A DNA stretch of 19,712 nucleotides, from the NCBI GenBank assembly GCA_018970845.1, contig JAGWVO010000016.1, positions 1 through 19,712 on the forward strand. The letters run 5' to 3'. The first letter of the stretch is position 1; each line of letters starts with the position of its first letter. The notes beneath the pieces were generated by a model, which searched no databases, was not told the origin of the DNA, and saw only the letters and a list, made by a program, of their open reading frames with translations. Of this stretch, positions 6,909 through 15,634 are shown piece after piece. The translations under genes and the position numbers were made by a program. The stretch comes from Planctomycetota bacterium. GTDB taxonomy: Bacteria > Planctomycetota > Planctomycetia > Gemmatales > Gemmataceae.

Positions 6909-8429
6909 ATGCCTCCCCGATTCCTGTCAGCAGCCTTGTTCGCCACCCTGGCCTTCGCCGGTTCCGCGGCGTTCGCGGCGCCACCCAACATCGTGGTGTT
7001 CCTGGTCGACGACATGGGCATCATGGACACTTCCGTGCCGTTTCTCACGGGGCGAGATGGCCAACCCGAGCGGCATCCTCTCAACGCTTTTTACCGAACC
7101 CCCAACATGGAAAGGCTTGCCGCCCGGGGAATCCGCTTCAACCGTTTCAGCTCGATGAGCGTCTGCTCGCCGACAAGGGTTTCCCTGATGACAGGGCAGA
7201 ACTCGGCGCGTCACCGCGTGACCAACTGGATCAATCCCGATGCCAACAACCGCGGTCCCAAAGGTCCGCCCGACTGGAACTGGCTCGGCCTCAAGCCGGG
7301 TGATGTCACCCTTCCGAACATCCTGCGCGATGCCGGATACAAAACGATCCATGTGGGCAAGGGACACTTCGCGCCCCGGGGCAAGCCGGGGGAGGATCCG
7401 CGCGCCATCGGCTTCGATGAGAATGTCGGCGGCGCGTCTTTTGGCGCACCGGGAAGCTACTTTGGCGCCGATGGGTTCGGATTGAAGAAAGGCAACAAGT
7501 CCAACGCCGTTCCCGGACTCGCCCAATACCACGGAACCGGAACCTTCCTGACCGAAGCGCTCACCCGGGAAGCCACCGCGCGGGTGAGCGCCGCCGTCGA
7601 GGAGAAGCGACCGTTCTTCCTTTATTTCGCCCACTACGCCGTGCACTCGCCTTTCCAGTCCGATCCCCGCTTCGCCGCCAACTACGCCAACAGCGGCAAA
7701 AACCCGAGGGCCCAAGCCTTCGCGACGCTCGTGGAGGGCATGGACAAGTCGCTTGGCGACCTGATGGATCACCTTGAAAAGCTGGGCGTTGCGGAGAACA
7801 CGGTCGTGTTCTTCCTTGGTGACAACGGCAGCGACGCCCCGCTGGGGGATCATCAATCGGTCGCCTGCTCCGCGCCCTTGCGCGGTGGCAAGGGTTCGCA
7901 ATACGAAGGCGGCACGCGCGTGCCGTTCATCGCCTCATGGCTCAAGCCCGATCCGGCCCAACCGGCCCAACGGAAACTTCCAATTCCCGCTGGCGCCATC
8001 CAGGCCCAGCCGGCGGCCGTGTACGACCTTTTCCCCACCATCCTGTCGCTGGCGGGATCCAAGGTGCCCGCCACGCACGCGGTCGATGGCGGCGACTTGG
8101 CCCGCATGCTTTCCGGCCGGGCGGATGATGGCCATTCAACCACCTTCCTGATGCACTTTCCCCACGCCCCCCACCGATGCGACTACTTCACCACCTGGCG
8201 AGAAGGGAACTGGAAGGTGATCTACCATTATTTCCCGGGCAAATCGTCGAACGGATCGCGCCACCAGTTGTTCAACCTGAAGGACGATCCGTACGAACAG
8301 GCCGACCTCGCGGGGACCCGGCCGGAGGAACTTCGCCGGCTCATGAATGGCATGGTTGGCGCGCTGGAAAACCAGAAGGCGACATTTCCTGTCGATGGAG
8401 GCAAGGAATTGAAGCCCGCCGCTCCATGA
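6909..8429 (+). CDS. Exported type I sulfatase, CSPTR motif
   Basis: A second, clearly different sulfatase of 506 residues. The signal peptide is residues 1-23 (ending AFA, before APPNIVV). The active site is complete. Asp34-Asp35 lie in LVDDMG, CSPTR (86-90) has Cys86 for formylglycine, Lys151 and His153 lie in VGKGHF, His246 in YAVHSPF, Asp305-Asn306 in LGDNG, and Lys328 in RGGKGS. The start at 6909 is preferred over longer in-frame starts because it gives a signal peptide directly and has AAGGA nine nt upstream; longer versions would overlap the first sulfatase. An insertion around residues 105-130 and the aromatic-rich segment near 405-430 distinguish it from its neighbour, so the two probably cut different sulfate positions. 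Substrate unknown. Confidence 0.95.
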   Translation: MPPRFLSAALFATLAFAGSAAFAAPPNIVVFLVDDMGIMDTSVPFLTGRDGQPERHPLNAFYRTPNMERLAARGIRFNRFSSMSVCSPTRVSLMTGQNSARHRVTNWINPDANNRGPKGPPDWNWLGLKPGDVTLPNILRDAGYKTIHVGKGHFAPRGKPGEDPRAIGFDENVGGASFGAPGSYFGADGFGLKKGNKSNAVPGLAQYHGTGTFLTEALTREATARVSAAVEEKRPFFLYFAHYAVHSPFQSDPRFAANYANSGKNPRAQAFATLVEGMDKSLGDLMDHLEKLGVAENTVVFFLGDNGSDAPLGDHQSVACSAPLRGGKGSQYEGGTRVPFIASWLKPDPAQPAQRKLPIPAGAIQAQPAAVYDLFPTILSLAGSKVPATHAVDGGDLARMLSGRADDGHSTTFLMHFPHAPHRCDYFTTWREGNWKVIYHYFPGKSSNGSRHQLFNLKDDPYEQADLAGTRPEELRRLMNGMVGALENQKATFPVDGGKELKPAAP

Positions 8430-8462
8430 AAGCCCTCGGGAACATGGGGCGGAACGGCCGGA

Positions 8463-10925
8463 TCAACCCCGGCACCAGTCGCGCCATATCGCCTGGAAGT
8501 GCCCTTCAAGCTCCCGCGTGAATCCCTTGTTGTCCATCAGGGGAGAGGCCCGGATCTCGTCGCGCAACCCCTTGCGGATCCCAGCCAGTTCGCCGGGGTC
8601 GGAGGCCAGCCGACGCGCGATGGCGATGTATTCCTCGGGACTCGAGGCGACCCAGTCGCGGCGGCCCAGCGTGGCGAGGATTCCCAATCCTCCGCGGCTG
8701 GAACTGCGTTCTCCCGCTTGGGAGACCACGGGAACACCCATCCAGAGCGCGTCGAAGGTGGTCGTGCCGCCGGCGAACGGCGAAGGGTCCAAAGCGATGT
8801 CCATCTTGCCGTAGGTGGCCATGTACGAGGGGCCGTCCTGATAGCCGACCAGCGTGACACGCCCGGGCGGCAGGCCCCGTTCGGAAAGGAAGTCGAGCAG
8901 CCCCTGCCTGGCCCTCGATTCCTTCATGTGGATCATCAGCCTGGCGTTTGGGATGCCCGCCACAAGCCTCGCCCACAGGTCACGGACTTGCTCGTTCACC
9001 TTGACGAAGTTGTTCAGGCTGCCGAAGGTGATGAAGCCGTTCTTCAGGCAAGGCGGAGGGACGACATCCGATATGGTCGCGCGCAGGGGCGGCTGGAAGG
9101 TCCACCAGCTTCGCGACAGCCGCAATGGCTTTTCGTGAAACGGAAGTTCGCCAGCCCCCGGCGGATCGAGGTAAATGTCGGTGACGCGGTAATCCATCGC
9201 CTCAAGGCCGGTCGTGCCGACATAGGCGAGGTACGACACCTGGATGGGAGCGGGCTTGCGGGCGAAAAGCCCGGGCCGGCAGTCGCGCGAGTGCATCGTC
9301 AGGTCGACAAGGATGTCGATGCCGTCGTCCCGGATCAGCGACGCGAGCGCCTTGTCGTCGAGGTGGTGGGCCTCGCGCCACCGGTCCACCCGGCTGGCGC
9401 ATTCCTCCGTGAACCCGTCCTTGAGATAACGCGACGAATAGGCGAAGACCTCGAATCGGCCGCGGTCGTGGTGCTCAAGGATGGGCAGCATGAAGCGGGC
9501 GACCGGATGCATCCAGAAATCGGGAGAGACATAACCCAGGCGGATCTTCCTGTCCGGGTCGCGGGTGTTCGCGAACGGCGAATGATCGCGCAGGTGGTCG
9601 AACTTCTCCCGGCACAAGCGGCGGTGTTCCCGCGCGATTTCGGCGTCGCTGGAGGCGGGACTGTAATTGAGCGCGAAAAGGTAGTTGGGAACGAAGTCAC
9701 GGTCGTCCTGGCCCAGTTCGATGCCCTTGCGGTAGCTGGCCAAGGCAAGGTCGACCTTGCCCTGGTCGAAATAGGCGTTGCCAAGGTTCGAATGGGCCGC
9801 AGCGAAGTCGGGCTTCAGCCGGATCGCCTCGAGCATCGAGGCCTCGGCCAGGTCGGGAAACTTGGCCTCCCTCTGGAGGTTGCCCATGTTGGCGAAAGCT
9901 TCATGGTATTCGGGCTTGATCTTGATGGCTTTTTGGAACGCTTCGAGTCCTTCCTCATGCTTCCTGAGGCTGAGCAGGATGTTCCCGAGGTTGTTGAGCG
10001 CCTCGGCAAAGTCCGGTCGGATCTCGAGCGCCCTGCGGAGATGGCTTGCCGCCTCGTCGTAACGGCCCACGGCATTGAGGAAGTTGCCCATGCCGAAATG
10101 GGTCTGTGAACTGTTCGGATCCAGTTCGAAGGCCTTGCGATACCATCCGAACGCCTCGTCATGGTCGTGCCTGTCGAGGGCCAACTGACCGAGGTTGCAG
10201 CAGGGTTCGGCGAAAGACGGATCCTGCGCCAAAGAAACATGGAACGACTCGGCGGCCCCAGCCAGGTCTCCCAGCGACTTCCGGGCCAGGCCCAGGTTGT
10301 TGTGGGCCTCGGGGAAAACAGGCTTGAGCGAGATGGTTTTTTCAAGGCACTGCCGCGATTCCTCCCATTTTCCACACCGTCCCAGGGCATCGGCCTTGTG
10401 GAACCATCCGGAGGGATTGGCCGGGTCAAGGGCGATGACCCGGTTCGACGCCTCCATGGCCGCGGCAGGATTGTCGAGGCGCAGGTTGGCGGCCGCCAAC
10501 TTGTTCCAAGCCTCGAGGAAGTCGGGTTTGGCGCGGGTGGCGGCCTCATAGGCCTCGCGGGCCTCGGGCCAACGCCCCCATTTCTGGTAGAGGTGGCCGA
10601 GGTTGTGCGTCGCGATGGCGTCGGCGGGATCGATTTCAAGCGCCTTGCGGTAGGCCGCCTCGGCTTCCTGGGGCCTGCCGAGATCCTTGAGCAGGTTGCC
10701 GTAGTTCACCTGGAAGAAGCCCTTGCCGGGATCGATGGCGATGGCGGCCTGGAAATGACGCAGCGCCGGTTCGGCCCTGCCCTCCTGGTGCTCGAGCATG
10801 CCGAGGAACTGGTGGGCCTCGGCATGGCCGGGTTCCGCCGCGAGGATCGCCAGGTAAGCCTCTCGCGCAGGGGCCAGATGCCCCTGTTGGTGAAGTTGAA
10901 TCGCCTGGGCCAGTGAATTGCTCAT
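8463..10925 (-). CDS. TPR-repeat O-GlcNAc transferase-like protein (SPINDLY family, GT41)
   Basis: An 820-residue cytoplasmic protein. Twelve TPR units of 34 residues fill positions 2-408; most end in the canonical DP or KP turn (ALEIDP, AIKIKP). The rest is the SPINDLY/OGT glycosyltransferase-B catalytic region. GYVSPDFWMHPVARF holds the conserved His near 473; VDLTMHSRDCRPGLFA and PAPIQVSYLAYVGTTG match the OGT core; FGSLNNFVKV carries the Lys expected to contact the nucleotide diphosphate; and AGGTTTFDALWMGVPVVS (718-735) is the sugar-nucleotide loop. Relatives add GlcNAc or fucose to Ser/Thr of proteins; some bacterial members modify flagellins or surface proteins. The start at 10925 is chosen because TPR1 begins there; a longer frame would run into the upstream DUF1501 gene. 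It lies 71 nt downstream of that gene and converges on the second sulfatase with a 33-nt gap, in which no clear terminator was seen. Confidence 0.92.
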   Translation of the reverse strand: MSNSLAQAIQLHQQGHLAPAREAYLAILAAEPGHAEAHQFLGMLEHQEGRAEPALRHFQAAIAIDPGKGFFQVNYGNLLKDLGRPQEAEAAYRKALEIDPADAIATHNLGHLYQKWGRWPEAREAYEAATRAKPDFLEAWNKLAAANLRLDNPAAAMEASNRVIALDPANPSGWFHKADALGRCGKWEESRQCLEKTISLKPVFPEAHNNLGLARKSLGDLAGAAESFHVSLAQDPSFAEPCCNLGQLALDRHDHDEAFGWYRKAFELDPNSSQTHFGMGNFLNAVGRYDEAASHLRRALEIRPDFAEALNNLGNILLSLRKHEEGLEAFQKAIKIKPEYHEAFANMGNLQREAKFPDLAEASMLEAIRLKPDFAAAHSNLGNAYFDQGKVDLALASYRKGIELGQDDRDFVPNYLFALNYSPASSDAEIAREHRRLCREKFDHLRDHSPFANTRDPDRKIRLGYVSPDFWMHPVARFMLPILEHHDRGRFEVFAYSSRYLKDGFTEECASRVDRWREAHHLDDKALASLIRDDGIDILVDLTMHSRDCRPGLFARKPAPIQVSYLAYVGTTGLEAMDYRVTDIYLDPPGAGELPFHEKPLRLSRSWWTFQPPLRATISDVVPPPCLKNGFITFGSLNNFVKVNEQVRDLWARLVAGIPNARLMIHMKESRARQGLLDFLSERGLPPGRVTLVGYQDGPSYMATYGKMDIALDPSPFAGGTTTFDALWMGVPVVSQAGERSSSRGGLGILATLGRRDWVASSPEEYIAIARRLASDPGELAGIRKGLRDEIRASPLMDNKGFTRELEGHFQAIWRDWCRG

Positions 10926-10962
10926 GCGATTCAGGTTAGCAAACCGATCCTTCGCGGCGACT

Positions 10963-10980
10963 CCCGGGCGGGAACCCGGG
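10963..10980. repeat. GC-rich hairpin between the DUF1501 and TPR-transferase genes
   Basis: CCCGGG is repeated with a six-base loop (CGGGAA), giving a six-pair GC stem in the 71-nt gap. No T-run follows on either strand, so it is not a canonical intrinsic terminator; it could weaken read-through or stabilise an mRNA end. Confidence 0.3.
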
Positions 10981-10996
10981 CCAGGCATCCCGAGAT

Positions 10997-12406
10997 TCAG
11001 GCCAGGATCTCGTTGACCACCCGGGCCTCCTCGGCGCCCGTGAGGCGCTGGTCGAGGCCCTGGTACTTGAAGGTGAGCCTGCGGTGGTCGATGCCGAGGC
11101 AATGGAGGATCGTGGCGTTCAGGTCGCGGATGTGGACGGGATTTTCGGTGATGTTGTAGGAGAAGTCATCGGTGGCGCCGAACTCGATGCCCGGCTTGAT
11201 GCCACCGCCGGCCAGCCAGGTGGTGAAGCAGCGGCCGTGGTGGTCGCGACCATGGTCCTTCTCGCTGAGGGTGCCCTGGCTGTAGATCGTGCGCCCGAAC
11301 TCGCCGCCGCACACCACGAGGGTGTCATCGAGCATGCCGCGCTGCTTGAGGTCGCGGACAAGCGCGGCCGAGGCCTGGTCGATGTCCTCGCACTGGAGCC
11401 TCAGGTTCCTGGGAAGGGCGCCATGCTGGTCCCACCCCTGGTGGAAGATCTGCACCATGCGGACGCCGCGCTCGACCATGCGCCTGGCCAGCAGGCAACT
11501 GGCCGCGAAGCTGCCGGGCCTCTTGACATCGGGTCCGTACAGGTCGAGCACCGACTGCGGCTCGCCCCCCAATCCGGTGGCCTCGGGAACGGCGGCCTGC
11601 ATGCGGAAAGCCATCTCGTACTGGGCGATGCGCGCCTGGGTTTCAGGGTCGCCGAACCTGTCGCCGGTGTCCCTGTTCAACTGCCCGAGGACATCGAGCT
11701 GCTCGCGTCGGGCGGTCCTGTCGAGCCCGGGAGGATCCGACAGGTAAAGCACCGGGTCACCCGACGAGCGGAGCTGCACTCCCTGGTGCCTCGAAGGCAG
11801 GAAGCCGCTGCCCCAAAGGCGGGAGTAAAGCGCCTGCTTCTGCCCGCGCCCCTGGCTGATCATCACGGCGAACGCGGGCAGGTTGTCGGTTTCGGACCCC
11901 AGTCCGTAGCTGAGCCACGATCCCATGCTCGGCCTGCCCGGCTGCTGGTTGCCGGTGGTGATGTAGGTGATCGCGGGGTCGTGGTTGATGGCCTCGGTGT
12001 GCACCGACTTGAGCACGCAGATGTCGTCGATGATGCCGCCGGTGTGGGGGAGGATGTCGCTGTTCACCCAGGCGCCGCGCTTGCCGTAACGCTTGAACTC
12101 GAACATCGGGGCCACGCACGGGAAGTTCTTCTGCCCGCTGGTCATGCCGGTGATGCGCTGGCCGTTGCGCACGGAATCGGGGAGTTCCTTGCCATGGATG
12201 GCGCGGAGGGCGGGCTTGTAGTCGAAGGTGTCGATGTGGCTGGGCCCGCCGGCCAGGAACAGGTAGATGACGCGCTTGGCCTTGGGAGTGAAGTGGCTTC
12301 CGGTCACGCCGGGGGAGGCGCCGGCCCGTTCGACCAGGTTGGTCAGGGAGGCGGCGCCCAGCGCGGTGGCCGAGTGGCGAATGAAGGCGCGGCGATGGGC
12401 GAGCAT
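10997..12406 (-). CDS. DUF1501 family protein (first copy), Tat-like leader
   Basis: A 469-residue member of DUF1501, a family distantly related to the alkaline phosphatase/sulfatase superfamily and abundant in planctomycetes; its biochemical role is not established. A twin-arginine-like leader (HRRAFIRHSATALGAASL, residues 4-21) suggests export in folded form. Diagnostic segments are YLFLAGGPSHIDTFDYKP after the leader, WLSYGLGSETDNLPAFAVM, SCLLARRMVERGVRMVQIF, VVCGGEFGRTIYSQG and DHHGRCFTTWLAGGGIKPG near the C-terminus. Several Asp and His residues in these blocks could bind metal. The ATG at 12406 has GAGG about five nt upstream and puts the leader at the N-terminus. It lies 32 nt after a PSD1 gene, the classic pairing, so the two products probably act together in the periplasm. 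Confidence 0.93.
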   Translation of the reverse strand: MLAHRRAFIRHSATALGAASLTNLVERAGASPGVTGSHFTPKAKRVIYLFLAGGPSHIDTFDYKPALRAIHGKELPDSVRNGQRITGMTSGQKNFPCVAPMFEFKRYGKRGAWVNSDILPHTGGIIDDICVLKSVHTEAINHDPAITYITTGNQQPGRPSMGSWLSYGLGSETDNLPAFAVMISQGRGQKQALYSRLWGSGFLPSRHQGVQLRSSGDPVLYLSDPPGLDRTARREQLDVLGQLNRDTGDRFGDPETQARIAQYEMAFRMQAAVPEATGLGGEPQSVLDLYGPDVKRPGSFAASCLLARRMVERGVRMVQIFHQGWDQHGALPRNLRLQCEDIDQASAALVRDLKQRGMLDDTLVVCGGEFGRTIYSQGTLSEKDHGRDHHGRCFTTWLAGGGIKPGIEFGATDDFSYNITENPVHIRDLNATILHCLGIDHRRLTFKYQGLDQRLTGAEEARVVNEILA

Positions 12407-12438
12407 GGCATCCTCGGACTTGGTGGAACGGGTTTGTA

Positions 12439-15400
12439 TCAGTTTTTCACCAGGAACTCGTCGGTGTTCATGATGGTGGAGGCCACGATCGCCCAGGCGG
12501 CGTGTTCCGCCGCGGGAATCGAGGCGTCGCGCGGGCTTTCGCCGACCGCCAGCAAGGCCGTCGCCTTGGCCGGTTCGGCCTCGAACCTTCGCCTCTGGCT
12601 GTCGGCCAGGCCGGTCAGGAGGCTGATTTCCCTGTCGGTCGCGGGCCTGCCCAGGGCGGCCTTCACGGCGAACCTCACGCGGTCGGCCGGATTCGTCCCC
12701 CCGCGCGCGATGCGCTCGGCGAAGGCCCGGGAAGCCTCGACAAACTGAGGGTCGTTGAGGGTGACGAGGGCCTGGAGCGGCGTGTTGGTGCGCGAACGGG
12801 TGCCGGTGCACTTCTCCCGCGTCGGGGCGTCGAAGGTCATCATCGCCGGGTGGGGCGACGAACGCTTCCAGTAGGTGTACAGGCTGCGCCGGTAGAGTTT
12901 CTCGCCGGAGTCCTGCACGAACCGGGACAGGTTGGTGTCGATGGCCACCTCTTCCCAGATGCCCTTGGGCTGATAGGGGCGCACGCTGGGGCCGCCGACC
13001 TTCTCGACATAAAGTCCGCTGACGAAGAGGGCCGAATCCCTCACGAACTCGGCCTGGAGGCGGAAGCGCGGGCCGCGCGCGAGCAGGCGGTTTTCCGGAT
13101 CCCCCTCGCGGAGAGGAATCGGGCAGGCCGACGACTGCCGGTAGGCCTGGCTGGTGACGATCTCCCGCACCAGGCGCTTGACATCCCAACCTGACTTGAC
13201 GAACCCGGCGGCCAGCGAGTCGAGCAGCTCGGGATGGCTCGGGGCTTCCCCCTGAAGGCCGAAGTCCTCGGTCGTGCGCACGAGTCCCTCGCCGAAGAAC
13301 AACTGCCAGAACCGGTTCACGGCGACACGCGAGGTGAGCGGATGATCCGGGCGGACAAGCCAGCGGGCCAAGCCGAGCCTGTTCGCGGGGGCGCCCTCGG
13401 GAACCGGCGGGAACACGGCCGGAACGCCGGGCGTCACCGGCTGGTCCTTTTTCGGTTGGTCATATTGGCCACGGTTGAGGACGAATGTCTGCCGCATCTG
13501 CGCCATCGGCAGGTCTTCCATCACCATGACGCTGGTGAGGCCGCGTTCGACCTTCCGTTCAGCCTCGAGTTTCTGCGCCACCTGCCTCGCCTTGGCTGCA
13601 TAGCCGGCCACGGACGACCTCAGGTACTGCCCGGCCAGAAGCGCCAACTGCGGAGCCTGGCGGTCGGCTTCCGCGGCGGCCAGCACCCGCGCCACCGGAT
13701 CGGCCGCGAGTTGCGGCACCTCGGCCTCGGGAATCGCCGAGCGGTAAAGGGCGATGTCGGCGGCCTCGCCGCGGAACTTGCCGCCATCCGACCTGGCACC
13801 GAGTTGGAGGGGTGCCTCCGCCAACGCCGTCGCCGACAGCGTGTCGGCCTGTGCGGTCACGGACTGTGGCTTGCCGTCGACATAAATGCGAATGCCCTTG
13901 GCCTTGCCGGTGCCATCCGAGGTGATGACGACATGCTGCCATGTGTCGGGCTTGAGCGATTCATTGGCATACACCTTGAGGGCGTTTTGTCCCCAGGCGT
14001 GGATCAGGTGCAGGCCGGGCTTGCCGGCATCGGTGCCGAAGTCGAAGCCTCTGTAACCTTTCTCGCCGGGATCCATCTTGGCCAGGAGAAAACCGCCGCC
14101 CCCCTTGGGAATTCGAATCCAGGCGGCGAAGCTGAACGGCTTGTTCCATTCGATTTGGGGATCCGCCGCGAACCGGTAGACGGTGTTGCCAGACAGCTTG
14201 GCTCCCGCGCCGGCGGGACGGGGCGCATCGGCGGCCTTTCCTTCCGACGGAATTCCTACGGAACCGAGCACATCGAGCAGCGCGGCCTTGTCCTTTTCAT
14301 CCAAGGGAAGGAGGAAAAAGGGCGTGTCCGAGGGGGGGGTGGCTCCGGGAGGCGCCTTGCGCCCGGCCAGCCACTTCGCGAATCCCTTGTCCTTGGGGGC
14401 CTTGGTCCTAAGCTCGGCAAGTTCCGCCAGCGCGGCGTCGCGCGCGCGGCGGGCAGCCTCCTTCTTGGCCCCGGCCTCGGGGTCGGCCACCTCCACCACG
14501 GGAGCCTGGTTGCCTCCCCGGGTTTGCATGCCCGGATCCTTGGTGTTGTTGAAATAGGCGTAAAACCGGTAATACTCGGCCTGGGAGATCGGATCGTACT
14601 TGTGGTCGTGGCATTGCCCGCATTCGAGGCTTAGGCCGAGCCAAACGCTTCCAACCGTCTTCACCCGGTCCACCACATAATCGACGCGGAACTCCTCGGG
14701 AATCACACCGCCCTCGTCGGTGGTGGCGTGGTTGCGGTTGAAGCCGGTCGCCACTTTCTGCGCGACCGTGGCGTTGGGGAGCAGTTCGCCGGCAAGCTGT
14801 TCGATGGTGAACCGGTCGTAGGGCATGTTCCCGTTGAAGGCACGGATCACCCAGTCGCGCCAGCCCCACATGTCGCGGGGGCCGTCGGCGTGGTAAACGC
14901 TGCTGTCGCCATAGCGGGCCAGGTCCATCCACAGGACCGCCATCCGTTCCCCATATCGCGGGGATGCCAGCAGGCGATCGACCACCTTCCCGTAGGCCTC
15001 GGGTGACGCGTCGGCAAGGAAGGCGTCGACTTCCGCGGCGGTGGGCGGCAAGCCGGTAAGGTCGAGCGTCACACGCCGCAAAAGGGTGGCCTTGTCCGCC
15101 TCGGGCTGGGGAGACAGGCCCTCCCTGGCCAGCCTCGCGCGGATCCAGGCGTCGATTGTTCCCCTCCAGCGCGGATCCGGAATTTCGGGCGGCTTGGCCT
15201 CCGCCGGGGGAGTGAAGGCCCAATGGGTCGAGTAGTTGCCTCCGGCGGCGACCCAGGCCTTGAGGATCGCGATTTCCCTGGCGGTGAGCCTCTTGGTGAA
15301 GTTCGACTCGGGCGGAGGCATCACCTCCTCGGGATCCTTCGAGACGATGCGGCGCACAAGTTCCGGATCATGCCCGTCCTTGCCCTTGAGGGCGCGCGCC

Positions 15401-15594
15401 GCCCCGGCCGGGGTGTCGAGCCTCAGGCCGGCCTTGCGTGTCGACGCGTCGGGGCCGTGGCAGTGGTAGCACTTGTCGGCCAAAACCGGGCGGACATCCC
15501 GGTTGAAGTCGGGCGCGGGGTCGGCGGCGCGGGCCGGAAGGACCGCGCCCGGAAGGAAGGCGAATGCAGACAAAGCCCAGAGAGCGCGGGACAT
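12439..15594 (-). CDS. PSD1 protein: cytochrome c-like + DUF1549 + LamG-like + DUF1553
   Basis: A 1051-residue exported protein with complete PSD1 architecture. The signal peptide is residues 1-23. The planctomycete cytochrome c-like domain follows, with the heme motif CYHCH (Cys42, Cys45, His46) and a likely axial Met92 in VMPPPES. DUF1549 spans about 145-355, including the conserved LSLECGQCHDHKYDP block. A LamG/concanavalin-like domain covers about 475-620 (FSFAAWIRI, TWQHVVITSDG, IRIYVDGK) and may bind carbohydrate. DUF1553 spans about 735-1000, ending in TIMNTDEFLVKN. One covalent heme suggests electron transfer or redox sensing, but no member has a firmly known reaction to my knowledge. 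The start at 15594 gives the signal peptide and has GGAG six nt upstream; a longer frame to 15690 would overlap the NHL gene. It is followed after 32 nt by its DUF1501 partner. Confidence 0.94.
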   Translation of the reverse strand: MSRALWALSAFAFLPGAVLPARAADPAPDFNRDVRPVLADKCYHCHGPDASTRKAGLRLDTPAGAARALKGKDGHDPELVRRIVSKDPEEVMPPPESNFTKRLTAREIAILKAWVAAGGNYSTHWAFTPPAEAKPPEIPDPRWRGTIDAWIRARLAREGLSPQPEADKATLLRRVTLDLTGLPPTAAEVDAFLADASPEAYGKVVDRLLASPRYGERMAVLWMDLARYGDSSVYHADGPRDMWGWRDWVIRAFNGNMPYDRFTIEQLAGELLPNATVAQKVATGFNRNHATTDEGGVIPEEFRVDYVVDRVKTVGSVWLGLSLECGQCHDHKYDPISQAEYYRFYAYFNNTKDPGMQTRGGNQAPVVEVADPEAGAKKEAARRARDAALAELAELRTKAPKDKGFAKWLAGRKAPPGATPPSDTPFFLLPLDEKDKAALLDVLGSVGIPSEGKAADAPRPAGAGAKLSGNTVYRFAADPQIEWNKPFSFAAWIRIPKGGGGFLLAKMDPGEKGYRGFDFGTDAGKPGLHLIHAWGQNALKVYANESLKPDTWQHVVITSDGTGKAKGIRIYVDGKPQSVTAQADTLSATALAEAPLQLGARSDGGKFRGEAADIALYRSAIPEAEVPQLAADPVARVLAAAEADRQAPQLALLAGQYLRSSVAGYAAKARQVAQKLEAERKVERGLTSVMVMEDLPMAQMRQTFVLNRGQYDQPKKDQPVTPGVPAVFPPVPEGAPANRLGLARWLVRPDHPLTSRVAVNRFWQLFFGEGLVRTTEDFGLQGEAPSHPELLDSLAAGFVKSGWDVKRLVREIVTSQAYRQSSACPIPLREGDPENRLLARGPRFRLQAEFVRDSALFVSGLYVEKVGGPSVRPYQPKGIWEEVAIDTNLSRFVQDSGEKLYRRSLYTYWKRSSPHPAMMTFDAPTREKCTGTRSRTNTPLQALVTLNDPQFVEASRAFAERIARGGTNPADRVRFAVKAALGRPATDREISLLTGLADSQRRRFEAEPAKATALLAVGESPRDASIPAAEHAAWAIVASTIMNTDEFLVKN

Positions 15595-15634
15595 GGATGG
15601 CTCCAGGATGGAAACGCCGGGATGAGGCCGGCTG

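Noticed and set aside
8430..8462. Bidirectional terminator between the convergent sulfatase and transferase genes
   Set aside because: The 33-nt gap shows no convincing stem with a T-run on either strand.
8499..10109. Long plus-strand open frame opposite the TPR-transferase gene
   Set aside because: It lies wholly antisense to a gene with clear TPR and GT41 motifs; long antisense frames are common in GC-rich codon-biased DNA and its product has no recognisable domain.
10926..11102. N-terminal extension of the TPR-transferase to 11102
   Set aside because: It would overlap the upstream DUF1501 gene by about 100 nt and adds an Arg/Pro/Gly-rich segment, whereas TPR1 begins right at the ATG at 10925.
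11084..12748. Long plus-strand open frame (554 codons) opposite the DUF1501/PSD1 junction
   Set aside because: It spans the end of one real gene and the start of another in antisense, with low-complexity Val/Gly/Ala-rich product and no family motif.
13234..14634. Plus-strand open frame of 466 codons inside the PSD1 gene
   Set aside because: It is antisense to the LamG and DUF1553 regions; composition reflects mirrored codon bias.
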